From JAZNQN01 sp045590195 (GTDB lineage: Bacteria > Bacillota > Clostridia > UMGS1883 > UMGS1540), in the NCBI GenBank assembly GCA_045590195.1, contig JAZNQN010000010.1:1-13560 (forward strand): DNA of 13,560 nucleotides, given 5' to 3'. The translations under genes and the position numbers were made by a program. Positions 1 to 6,518 of the stretch are shown one piece after another. Position 1 is the first letter of the stretch; each line of letters starts with the position of its first letter. Below the pieces are notes generated by a model. It searched no databases, was not told the origin of the DNA, and saw only the letters and a list, made by a program, of their open reading frames with translations.

Positions 1-36
1 CACCTTAAAATTTATAAGTTTGGATGCATAACAAAG

Positions 37-78
37 AAAAAATGTGCATTAATCCTTGACGGATTATAAGCATTTTTT
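37..78 (-). terminator. Hairpin terminator downstream of the GH28 gene
   Basis: An imperfect inverted repeat. The outer arms are an A-run plus TG at 37-44 and CA plus a T-run at 71-78. The inner arms are AATCC at 51-55 and GGATT at 61-65. The middle of the stem has mismatches and a bulge. The T-run on either strand makes it potentially bidirectional. It lies about 90 bp past the GH28 stop codon on the minus strand, with the 3'-UTR repeat in between. Confidence 0.55.
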
Positions 79-118
79 ATGCAGTTAGGCGCCAAAATCG
101 TATATTTTAAGGCGAATA

Positions 119-138
119 TTCCTTATGAGTGAGCGGCT
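119..138 (-). repeat. 20-bp 3'-UTR element, copy 1 (after GH28)
   Basis: Read on the minus strand this is AGCCGCTCACTCATAAGGAA, starting 26 bp after the GH28 stop codon. The identical 20-mer occurs at 13412-13431 on the plus strand, downstream of the aldolase gene. Similarity decays but continues past the 20-mer, with about 16 of the next 27 positions matching. In this copy the flank can fold into a bulged hairpin (GCGCC-type arms at 90-98 and 104-114). Role unknown; see findings. Confidence 0.7.
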
Positions 139-164
139 TTGGGCGGTTTTTAAAATTTTTTTAA

Positions 165-1493
165 TTATATAAATTCTACACTGTCGAAAACCATTTTGTC
201 GCGTTTATCTTCTTTTAGGGTTTGTACATTTATATTGTGAAGTGACAGCCCTTTAACATATCTGAAATAAATGCCCGATGCAGGAAGTTTACATTCAAAG
301 GCAGAAGCACGTGGGTATTCTTTTGGAATTTCAGGAACGATAATATTTCTGTCTTCCTCCACTCCGCCGCCCGGAACAGTTAAATTGATATTTGAAAGCG
401 TAATATTTTCAAGGAAGCTTTCAGGCTGGCCAACTACGCTTGACGAGAAAAGAACAGGTGCATTCTGAAGCTCGTTATCTTCTAATATATTTGTGTATCT
501 TATTGGCTCAATTGGGCCGTAAGAACCGATTGCAGTAAGGTTATCAATAGTTACGTTTTTAATTTTTCCTATTTTTGTGCCTTTAGGTCCGCGGGCACGG
601 TTTGTAAGCATTATAATAAACGGAGTACCAACATTTTGCATCGTTATTCCCGAAACTGTAACGCCATCCATAACGCCGCCATCGGCAATTTCGAGGGCAA
701 CTGCAGTAAGGCAGGTATCGTATATTGAGCAGTTGCTTATGGTTATATTTTTAAAGTCGCCATTGGTTTCAGTTCCAAATTTTATTGCGCACATTCTTGA
801 TGACACAACGCAGTTTGAAATAGAAATATTTTCACAGGCTCTTTTTTCGTTTAAAGCATATGATGTTTTTAAAACAATTCCATCGTCGCCGGCAACAACG
901 TTGCAGTCAGATATAACCACGTTTTTACAGCAATCGGGGCTTATTCCGTCGATATTAACGCGCATTGTAAGGCCTGTTACCTTAACATCTTCACAGCCTG
1001 CCATATAAACTGCCAAATCGGTTGCATTGTACATTTTTAAATCGGAAATATCAACCTTTTTACAGTTTTTAAGAGTAATAATTTTATTTGCACGGCAGCC
1101 AACCCACGGGTGCTCGTTGGGCACGAGTGTATTTTCCCAAACCTCACGCATATCAATAGTTGCGTTTCCTGAAAATGAAATGTTTTCACAGTTTTCTGCC
1201 CAGAAAAGTGACCTTCTGAAATATGAATGGGAACAATCCTGATAAAGAGGATAGTCAATTTCCTCTCTGGCATCAAATTCATCGGGGTTAAGGCTTCCTA
1301 AAATTAAAACTCCCGGTTCAAATACAAAATGAATATTACTATGTAAATGAACGGACGACATTACATATTTGCCATATGGTACATAAATAACGCCACCGCC
1401 GTTTTTGGCACAGTGGTCAACTGCTTTTTGTATAAATGGGGCAGAGTTTGTTACCCCGTCAGAAACAGCGCCGAAATCTAAAATGTTATACAT
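165..1493 (-). CDS. GH28-family (polygalacturonase-like) glycoside hydrolase, cytoplasmic
   Basis: A 442-aa protein with the right-handed beta-helix pattern of family 28. It opens with an N-terminal DFGAVSDGVT segment (residues 6-15), then has repeated xxVxISxCxV rungs. The two acidic motifs of the family are present: NIDG (180-183) and GDDG (202-205), giving D182, D203 and D204 as likely catalytic acids. The classical GHG and RIK motifs of plant and fungal polygalacturonases are not visible; the matching stretch reads SRMCAIKFGTET (233-244). The substrate may therefore be an unusual pectin or rhamnogalacturonan linkage, not plain polygalacturonate. There is no signal peptide, so it probably acts on imported oligosaccharides. 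An AGGGAGTG ribosome site sits about 6 nt before the ATG. It is transcribed alone from a strong promoter. Family confident; substrate unknown. Confidence 0.85.
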   Translation of the reverse strand: MYNILDFGAVSDGVTNSAPFIQKAVDHCAKNGGGVIYVPYGKYVMSSVHLHSNIHFVFEPGVLILGSLNPDEFDAREEIDYPLYQDCSHSYFRRSLFWAENCENISFSGNATIDMREVWENTLVPNEHPWVGCRANKIITLKNCKKVDISDLKMYNATDLAVYMAGCEDVKVTGLTMRVNIDGISPDCCKNVVISDCNVVAGDDGIVLKTSYALNEKRACENISISNCVVSSRMCAIKFGTETNGDFKNITISNCSIYDTCLTAVALEIADGGVMDGVTVSGITMQNVGTPFIIMLTNRARGPKGTKIGKIKNVTIDNLTAIGSYGPIEPIRYTNILEDNELQNAPVLFSSSVVGQPESFLENITLSNINLTVPGGGVEEDRNIIVPEIPKEYPRASAFECKLPASGIYFRYVKGLSLHNINVQTLKEDKRDKMVFDSVEFI

Positions 1494-1524
1494 TTAATTC
1501 ACTCCCTAAGATTTTGCTCCTTTA

Positions 1525-1553
1525 ATTATATAATTAAAAAATTCTTTTGTCAA
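1525..1553 (-). promoter_or_regulatory. Consensus housekeeping promoter for the GH28 gene
   Basis: On the minus strand a perfect -35 TTGACA (1548-1553) and a perfect -10 TATAAT (1525-1530) are separated by exactly 17 bp. The predicted transcript starts near 1518, giving a leader of about 25 nt that carries the ribosome site. The -10 lies within an 18-bp perfect palindrome (1521-1538, TTTAATTATATAATTAAA), which could be an operator or simply AT-rich symmetry. Confidence 0.8.
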
Positions 1554-1582
1554 TTGCATTTTGGCTTAATTGGTGGTATAAT
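1554..1582 (+). promoter_or_regulatory. Possible plus-strand promoter firing into a terminator
   Basis: A -10 TATAAT at 1577-1582 lies 17 bp after a weak -35 TTGCAT (1554-1559; three of six matches). Transcription would begin near 1589 and meet the hairpin at 1596-1629, giving a transcript of only about 40 nt. It may be chance. Confidence 0.3.
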
Positions 1583-1595
1583 ATCGATGGATTAT

Positions 1596-1629
1596 AAAAA
1601 GGACTATTGCTCATATAATGGTCCTTTTT
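1596..1629 (-). terminator. Terminator hairpin after the XRE gene
   Basis: A 13-bp stem pairs 1596-1608 (AAAAAGGACTATT) with 1617-1629 (AATGGTCCTTTTT), including one G-U pair and an 8-nt loop. It has a T-run on both strands. It lies about 20 bp past the minus-strand XRE stop codon and separates that gene from the GH28 promoter. It can also stop any plus-strand transcription entering the cassette. Confidence 0.8.
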
Positions 1630-1650
1630 TATTTATAAATAAACATATTG

Positions 1651-1875
1651 CTAAAGATTGTATTCTTCGATTTTTTGCATGAGTTCGCTTGCGCGAATGT
1701 CAAGTGCATCACTAATTTTAAAAAATGTTTCAAGTGTTGGTTTTCTTTCACCGCGTTCGATGGCACTCAAATGTGTTCTTCCTATATCTGCAAGACCGGA
1801 TACCACTTCTTGTGACAAGCCTTTTTTTTCCCGGAACTGTTTGATTATCATACCAACTAATTTAGCATCTAACAT
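1651..1875 (-). CDS. Small XRE-family HTH transcriptional regulator
   Basis: A 74-aa protein that is essentially one Cro/C1-type helix-turn-helix domain. The segment REKKGLSQEVVSGLADIGRTHLSAIERGERKPT (roughly residues 15-47) has the family pattern of helix 2 (SQEVVSGLA), the turn, recognition helix (RTHLSAIERG), then KPTLETFFKISDALDI as helices 4-5. There is no effector, protease or metal-binding domain, so it is probably a simple repressor responding to its own occupancy or a partner. An AAGGAG ribosome site lies about 7 nt upstream of the ATG. It is divergent from the membrane/zinc-ribbon operon that starts at 2017; the 141-bp region between them carries a dyad in the operon's promoter. It likely represses that operon and perhaps itself. 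Confidence 0.88.
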   Translation of the reverse strand: MLDAKLVGMIIKQFREKKGLSQEVVSGLADIGRTHLSAIERGERKPTLETFFKISDALDIRASELMQKIEEYNL

Positions 1876-1936
1876 TATTTCAACTCCTTACAAGATATAT
1901 TTTAATGTAATTTGCTAGTAGTTATGAATACATATG

Positions 1937-1965
1937 TTGACAAATGAACACAAATGTGTTAATAT
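1937..1965 (+). promoter_or_regulatory. Promoter of the 2017-4912 operon
   Basis: A perfect -35 TTGACA (1937-1942) is followed, after 17 bp, by a -10 TAATAT (1960-1965; four of six matches). The start point would be near 1972, giving a leader of about 45 nt. The complementary strand reads TTGTCA at 1943-1938, so a -35 for the divergent XRE gene could overlap this one, although its -10 (TACTAG, 1920-1915) is poor. A second TATAAT at 1977-1982 has no good -35. Confidence 0.6.
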
Positions 1966-2003
1966 ATTGTTAAATGTATAATACATTTTAAAATTCACAA
2001 ATG
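1940..2003. promoter_or_regulatory. Candidate XRE operator: dyad plus ACAAATG direct repeats
   Basis: A 14-bp dyad, AACACA-AA-TGTGTT (1947-1960), fills the spacer of the plus-strand promoter and touches its -10. ACAAATG occurs three times: at 1940-1946 and 1950-1956 (10 bp apart, one helical turn) and at 1997-2003. A protein bound at the dyad would block RNA polymerase at the operon promoter. Assigning it to the adjacent XRE protein is inference from position. Confidence 0.5.
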
Positions 2004-2016
2004 AAGTAGGGATAAT

Positions 2017-3615
2017 GTGGAAAGGTATAAAATAATTAAAAAATTAGATTTTTCCGAGCAATATATATCGTGTCCAGTTGAATTAAGCAATGGTGCTGTC
2101 TTATATGATGAAAAAGAAAAATCTCTGGCACTGCAATTAAAAATGAGATTTTTAACCTCGAAAGAAATCAGATCAATTGATGTGCAAGTTACATATGAAG
2201 GCAAAGAAAATACGAAAAATGTAACATTTACTTACAACGAGATTGAAAAGGCAGAAAAGGGAAGGTTTTTTGGAAAGAATAATGCTATTTTACTTGGTTC
2301 AAATAAAGCAGATAATATAAAAGTTTTAGTAACCAGTATTTTATATGGAGACGGAATGACATGGGAATACAATGGAGAGCCTCCGGTTTACCCTTGTAAG
2401 CAGATGGAGTTAAAAATTTGTTTGAGCCATAAACTTTTACTGCAATATTATGAGCGTGAGGATAAAAAAGATTTTGTAAAGCTGAGAACAAAGTTACCGG
2501 TGCAGAATGATGACAACTGGCAATGTGCATGTGGAAAAATAAACAGAAATATAGATGTTTCATGTAATAGATGTACGATAAATAAATATTGGATTTTTAA
2601 ACATACCGATAAAGAATATTTAGAAAATTCACTTAGAGTATATGAGGATAATCAGAGAAAAATTCGAGAAGAAGCAGCAGAAAAAGCGGAGGCAGAACGA
2701 CAATTTATTATTAGACTAGTTAAAATAGTTGCATTGATTATAGTTGCTATTTTTTTCTTTCGTTGGTTTTTTGGATATGTCAATATAATTTGGTCGCACT
2801 CAGTATATAAGAAAGCAGAAAAGTATATGGAAGAAAAGCAATATGCTATGATGCTTGAGGAGTGTTACAGGGTTGCACCAGTTCCGCTTGAGAGAACTGA
2901 AGAATCTAAGAGTGTTGAAATAAATGTTATGACGCTACTTGAAAATTGCTCATCAAATATTCTTAATGATTATGCAATCGGAAGTATTTCTGATAATGAT
3001 GCAAAAACATATTTGACGATTATTTCGAAGTATATTTCCGATACAGAAATACTGAGTTCTTATAAAGAAATTGAAAAATCAAAGAATAGTTATAGCTCAG
3101 GTTTAAGATCAATGAAAAATAAAGATTATCTTATAGCGATTGAAAAATTCAATTTGGTGCTAAAAAATGATGTTAATTATTCATTGGCAACACAAAAAAT
3201 TGAGGAGTGCAAAAATCTTTTAAAACCTGATACTATTGCAAAACTTGCCAAGTATGAAGAAAGTGGTAATTTTGAGGAAGGCTTAGAACTTATTACAAAG
3301 GTAAGTAAGTATCTTAAAAAAGATGTGGATATAGAAGGTTACAGAGATAGATTTAAATATAAAATTGAATATGCCAAACTTGATGAAAAAGGAAAAAATG
3401 CTATGAGTAACGGCATAGGGGTTTCTTATGGTACACAATTACATAATCAGCCACACAGAGATCATAAAAGCGGATATGAGACAACCGCGTGGGGTAAGAC
3501 TAGAATACTAGCGTATCGCATTACTCAAGAAGATGATATACTTATATTATGGTGTCAAGTTAGATCTAACGATGGCATCTACTGGGTCATCGATAAAATT
3601 GGGTATTTGCAATAA
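2017..3615 (+). CDS. Membrane protein with N-terminal domain, RanBP2-like zinc finger and helical repeats
   Basis: A 532-aa protein, family not recognised. Residues 1-150 look beta-rich. Residues 168-186 read W-x-C-x-C-x3-N-x6-C-x2-C (W168, C170, C172, N176, C183, C186), close to a RanBP2-type zinc finger but with CxC in place of Cx2-4C. A charged helix (205-229) leads to one membrane segment at about 231-254. The C-terminal half contains TPR-like helical pairs (for example 265-290, 360-400 and 410-435), then a compact aromatic C-terminal domain (about 463-532). Topology is uncertain; if the zinc finger is cytoplasmic, the repeats are outside. The start is GTG after a weak GAAGTAGGG site; no in-frame ATG fits better. 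First gene of a four-gene operon. Probably a scaffold or sensor, but no function can be assigned. Confidence 0.8.
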   Translation: MERYKIIKKLDFSEQYISCPVELSNGAVLYDEKEKSLALQLKMRFLTSKEIRSIDVQVTYEGKENTKNVTFTYNEIEKAEKGRFFGKNNAILLGSNKADNIKVLVTSILYGDGMTWEYNGEPPVYPCKQMELKICLSHKLLLQYYEREDKKDFVKLRTKLPVQNDDNWQCACGKINRNIDVSCNRCTINKYWIFKHTDKEYLENSLRVYEDNQRKIREEAAEKAEAERQFIIRLVKIVALIIVAIFFFRWFFGYVNIIWSHSVYKKAEKYMEEKQYAMMLEECYRVAPVPLERTEESKSVEINVMTLLENCSSNILNDYAIGSISDNDAKTYLTIISKYISDTEILSSYKEIEKSKNSYSSGLRSMKNKDYLIAIEKFNLVLKNDVNYSLATQKIEECKNLLKPDTIAKLAKYEESGNFEEGLELITKVSKYLKKDVDIEGYRDRFKYKIEYAKLDEKGKNAMSNGIGVSYGTQLHNQPHRDHKSGYETTAWGKTRILAYRITQEDDILILWCQVRSNDGIYWVIDKIGYLQ

Positions 3616-3640
3616 ATAAAAACAAAGGAGAGATTTTATT

Positions 3641-3970
3641 ATGTACGAAGAAAAAACAAGTATTGAAGGCAGTTTGTTTGGGAATGTAGGTGGAAAGATA
3701 AAGACCTATGCACTTGTGCTGGTGATTTTAGAAGTTATTGCCAGTGTATTTTGGGCTATTTATCTGTTTGGTGAAGAAGAGGGGTTGCTTGGTTTTTTAA
3801 TTTTGATTTTATGTCCTCTTGCTGTGTGGCTTACCAACCTTTTTACATATGGTTTTGGCGAAATAATTGAAAGCTTGCAGCTTGCTAATCAGCAAAGAGC
3901 AGAAATGCTTCGTTTAATGCGCAAAGATAATAATGAAACACGCTACAATGAAACAATGCCGGAAATATAA
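3641..3970 (+). CDS. Two-TM small membrane protein, unknown function
   Basis: A 109-aa protein with two clear hydrophobic segments, about residues 22-43 and 48-72, joined by a very short acidic loop (GEEEG). A hydrophilic helical C-terminal tail (about 74-109) is rich in Gln, Glu and Arg. There is no signal peptide cleavage site, metal motif or catalytic motif. The tail resembles an amphipathic interaction helix. It is preceded by a strong AAAGGAGA ribosome site and follows the zinc-finger membrane protein by 25 bp in the same operon, so it may form part of a membrane complex with its neighbours. Family not recognised. Confidence 0.75.
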   Translation: MYEEKTSIEGSLFGNVGGKIKTYALVLVILEVIASVFWAIYLFGEEEGLLGFLILILCPLAVWLTNLFTYGFGEIIESLQLANQQRAEMLRLMRKDNNETRYNETMPEI

Positions 3971-3981
3971 GGAGCAAAAAA

Positions 3982-4698
3982 ATGAAAGAATTTTTAAAAA
4001 GAAAAGACAATTTTGCTGAAAAGTGTTTTGGTGTTTGTATAATATGCTATTTGATATACTTTATCACAAGATCTTTGTTTGTATTTGACACATCATTATA
4101 TTGGTTCGGTTATTATTTTGAGGATGAGTGTTGGGGTTTAATATTCCCAAATTTTTCGCTGTTTTACTTGTTGAGAAACAAACAAGCATCAAAATATATA
4201 ATTATAATTTTAGGAATAGTTGTATTGTTATCCATGTTTTTACAGATAACAGAGTATGGTTTAGAAGGAATATTTGTGTCATACGCGTGCTTGTTAGTTT
4301 TAGTTGCATTTGAAGCCATAAATGTATGGAATGTTAAAAAAGTAAAACTATCAAAAATTATAACTTTTATATGTGCAATTATAATGTTACTTGTATGTTA
4401 TTATGGCTATTTTGGTTATTATGAGGCAAGTTTCGTGGAAAAAGTAGTAAGATATAGTGCTATGATTTCTCGGTGTTCTTTTTTGATAGGACTACTAATT
4501 TATCACTATGATAATTATATTGATATCCGTGTTATGAAAAATATTGAACAAAAGTCGGCGTTAAATAAGAGTAAATTTGATGATATTACTAAACTTCAAA
4601 GGCTTGGAATAATTTCCAAACAAGAAGCAGAGCAAAGAAAAAATGCTTTGCTGACAGAAATAACTGATACGGAAACACTAGACAATACGGAGGAATAA
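3982..4698 (+). CDS. Polytopic membrane protein with C-terminal SHOCT-like segment
   Basis: A 238-aa protein with about five to six hydrophobic segments (roughly residues 14-35, 50-64, 71-90, 95-113, 122-144 and 160-177). The cytosol-like tail at about 198-225, KFDDITKLQRLGIISKQEAE and onward, fits the SHOCT pattern: an LxxLxxxGxIxxxEFxxxKxxLL-type short helical hairpin found at the C-terminus of many bacterial membrane proteins and thought to mediate oligomerisation. AAGGAGC precedes the ATG. It starts 11 bp after the two-TM gene and ends 1 bp before the zinc-ribbon gene, so the three are probably translationally linked. The membrane domain belongs to no family I can name. Confidence 0.75.
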   Translation: MKEFLKRKDNFAEKCFGVCIICYLIYFITRSLFVFDTSLYWFGYYFEDECWGLIFPNFSLFYLLRNKQASKYIIIILGIVVLLSMFLQITEYGLEGIFVSYACLLVLVAFEAINVWNVKKVKLSKIITFICAIIMLLVCYYGYFGYYEASFVEKVVRYSAMISRCSFLIGLLIYHYDNYIDIRVMKNIEQKSALNKSKFDDITKLQRLGIISKQEAEQRKNALLTEITDTETLDNTEE

Positions 4699-4699
4699 T

Positions 4700-4912
4700 A
4701 TGTTTTGCAGAAATTGCGGCAAACAAATTGATGAAAATATGGATTATTGTAGAAATTGCGGTGAAAATGTAAAAAATTTCTACAATAAATATGATTATGC
4801 ATCAGAATTTAAAAAGAAAGACAGAATTGTTGATGCATTAAATATTGTCAATATCATCTATGGAATAATGGGGATTTTGGTTATGTTTGCAGCTTGTGAA
4901 GCACTTATGTAA
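4700..4912 (+). CDS. Small zinc-ribbon protein with C-terminal TM segment
   Basis: A 70-aa protein. Residues 1-24 are a typical short bacterial zinc ribbon with CxxCG...CxxCG knuckles (C3, C6, C17, C20). A charged linker (25-43) leads to one hydrophobic segment (about 45-66) that would anchor it with the ribbon in the cytoplasm. CGGAGGA precedes the ATG and overlaps the end of the upstream gene; only 1 bp separates the two reading frames. It is the last gene of the cassette, followed by a strong terminator. A zinc-ribbon protein thus both opens and closes the operon. Function unknown; ribbons of this kind are usually protein- or nucleic-acid-binding modules. Confidence 0.8.
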   Translation: MFCRNCGKQIDENMDYCRNCGENVKNFYNKYDYASEFKKKDRIVDALNIVNIIYGIMGILVMFAACEALM

Positions 4913-4924
4913 AGTCTATTATAT

Positions 4925-4958
4925 AAAAAAGAGAATCACTTCGGAGATTCTCTTTTTT
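4925..4958 (+). terminator. Rho-independent terminator closing the zinc-ribbon cassette
   Basis: A perfect 13-bp stem pairs 4925-4937 (AAAAAAGAGAATC) with 4946-4958 (GATTCTCTTTTTT). The 8-nt loop contains CTTCGG, which can form a stable C(UUCG)G tetraloop. It lies 12 bp after the zinc-ribbon stop codon. Confidence 0.9.
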
Positions 4959-4984
4959 CATATAAGTTCTAAAATTCATTTGAG

Positions 4985-5013
4985 TTGCGTTTGAAAAAAG
5001 TTTGTGATATAAT
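4985..5013 (+). promoter_or_regulatory. Extended -10 promoter for the SDR-CPBP-esterase operon
   Basis: TATAAT at 5008-5013 is preceded by TG at 5005-5006, one base before it (extended -10). A weak TTGCGT -35 (4985-4990) lies at 17-bp spacing. The start point would be near 5020, leaving a leader of about 70 nt before the SDR start. That leader contains AACAC (5034-5038) and GTGTT (5054-5058), which could form a weak hairpin. Confidence 0.6.
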
Positions 5014-5092
5014 GAACTTAAAAAAGTTATAAAACACAGCAAATATAATTAAGTGTTATTTTACACATATTTTGATTATAGAAGGTGATTTC

Positions 5093-5797
5093 ATGAAAGA
5101 TAAAGTTTGTATATTAACAGGTGCCAGCGGTGGAATTGGCTCGGCTATTGCCAATGCACTTTTTGAAAGCGGATTTAAAATGGTTTTACTTGGAAGAAAT
5201 GAGGAAAAGCTTAAAAAAGTTGCAAAGGGCAGAGATTGCCTTATTTTGCCCGGTGACATCTGCAACGACGATTACATAAATGAAACCATAGAAAAAGTTT
5301 ATAAAATCTATGGTGGTATTGATATTTTAATAAACAGTGCAGGTATTGCACAGTCGGCCCCTTTTGAAGAAATTTCTATGGAAGAATACGATACTATTAT
5401 GAACACAAATGCCAGGGCACCATTTCTTATGTGCCAAAAAGCGCTTCCGTATTTAATGAAATCTTCCTGTGGAACTATTATAAACATTGCCTCTGTAACT
5501 GCTCATAAAGGCTATGCATTGCAAAGCGTTTACTCCGCTTCAAAGCACGCGCTTTTAGGCTTTTCAAAATCCCTTGCAAAGGAATATTATAAAAAAGGGG
5601 TAAGAGTTCATGTTATAAGCCCCGGAGCGGTGTTTGGCGATATGGTAAAAGTTTCGCGCCCTGATTTAACGGGAGAGGGAATGCTTTTGCCTTCCGATAT
5701 TGCCGAAACGGTTTTGTATCTTATAAGAATGCGTTCTAGTGCCGCCGTAATCGACGAAATTGAGCTTCACCGCGAAAGCAAAGAGCCGTTTATGTAA
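5093..5797 (+). CDS. Short-chain dehydrogenase/reductase (classical SDR)
   Basis: A 234-aa single-domain oxidoreductase. The Rossmann motif TGASGGIG spans residues 9-16, NSAG (81-84, usually NNAG) follows, and the catalytic residues are S134 and the YSASK motif (Y147, K151); N106 completes the likely tetrad. ISPG (175-178) is the usual cofactor and substrate turn. Arg after the second strand (LLGRNEEKL) suggests NADP(H), an inference. The substrate is unknown; by context it may be a sugar, sugar-derived aldehyde or ketone. The ATG at 5093 is chosen because GAAGGTG ends 6 nt upstream; an in-frame TTG at 5072 would put that ribosome site inside the gene. First gene of the operon with the CPBP protease (27-bp gap) and esterase. 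Confidence 0.88.
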   Translation: MKDKVCILTGASGGIGSAIANALFESGFKMVLLGRNEEKLKKVAKGRDCLILPGDICNDDYINETIEKVYKIYGGIDILINSAGIAQSAPFEEISMEEYDTIMNTNARAPFLMCQKALPYLMKSSCGTIINIASVTAHKGYALQSVYSASKHALLGFSKSLAKEYYKKGVRVHVISPGAVFGDMVKVSRPDLTGEGMLLPSDIAETVLYLIRMRSSAAVIDEIELHRESKEPFM

Positions 5798-5824
5798 TAT
5801 ATACAGTTTGAAGAAGGTGACAAA

Positions 5825-6502
5825 ATGAAAAACAATACTAAAAAAGCCATACTGCTGGTTTCTATTATAGTGGTATTTTGTGCTTTTATGGCAGTAATTG
5901 ACGGAATACTTAAAGCTGATTACTTTATTAAATCGGCTATAAAGCTCATATTGTTTTTAGTATTACCTGCTATATATTCGTTTTACGATAAAGATATAAA
6001 AATAAGGGGAGTATTTAGACCTGATAAAAAGGGAATAAAGCTTGCCGCCATTTTAGGGGTACTGGTTTATATAGTAATTTTAGGCGGATATTTGCTGCTT
6101 AAAGATGTTTTTGATTTTTCGGCAATAACCGGTACACTTACGAAAAACATTGGTGTTACAGGAAAAAACTTTATATTTGTTTCGCTGTATATATCTTTTA
6201 TTAATTCACTTTTAGAAGAGTTTTTCTTCCGTGGATTTGCGTTTATTACGCTTAAAAGAATAACAGGCAGAAAATTTGCCTATTTATTCAGTGCGGCCGT
6301 ATTTGCAATTTATCATATAGCAATGATGATTGGGTGGTTTGGCCCGCAGCTGTTTGTAATTATTATGGCAGGGCTTTTTGCAGGCGGGCTTATATTTAAT
6401 TATCTTAATGAGAAAAGTGCAACCATTTATCCATCGTGGCTTTTACATATGTTTGCGAACTTTGCCATAAACACCATAGGGTTTATATTGTTTGGAATTT
6501 AA
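5825..6502 (+). CDS. CPBP family intramembrane glutamic endopeptidase (CAAX protease-like)
   Basis: A 225-aa integral membrane protein with about six to seven hydrophobic segments. All three signature motifs are present: EEFFFR (131-136; EExxxR), FAIYH (160-164; FxxxH) and HMFAN (208-212; HxxxN). The catalytic glutamate and metal-independent hydrolase residues of the Rce1/CPBP fold therefore look intact. In bacteria such proteins act as prenyl-site proteases, bacteriocin-immunity factors or maturation enzymes; nothing here points to a particular substrate. Its place between an SDR and an acetylesterase is unusual and may be simple cotranscription. AAGAAGGTGAC precedes the ATG. The next gene begins 16 bp after its stop codon. 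Confidence 0.88.
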   Translation: MKNNTKKAILLVSIIVVFCAFMAVIDGILKADYFIKSAIKLILFLVLPAIYSFYDKDIKIRGVFRPDKKGIKLAAILGVLVYIVILGGYLLLKDVFDFSAITGTLTKNIGVTGKNFIFVSLYISFINSLLEEFFFRGFAFITLKRITGRKFAYLFSAAVFAIYHIAMMIGWFGPQLFVIIMAGLFAGGLIFNYLNEKSATIYPSWLLHMFANFAINTIGFILFGI

Positions 6503-6518
6503 CATGGAGGACACCACT

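Noticed and set aside
577..1008. Long plus-strand open frame antisense to the GH28 gene (and similar antisense frames under the isomerase, kinase and esterase)
   Set aside because: No ribosome site, no recognisable domain and atypical composition; they are shadows of well-supported genes.
5072..5092. Upstream TTG start for the dehydrogenase (likewise TTG 6492 for the esterase and TTG 12536 for the aldolase)
   Set aside because: In each case a clear ribosome binding site lies between the TTG and a downstream ATG, so the ATG starts at 5093, 6519 and 12563 were used.
5825..6502. CPBP protease as a phage-defence (Abi) gene
   Set aside because: The family was historically labelled Abi, but it sits in a metabolic operon and nothing around it indicates defence.
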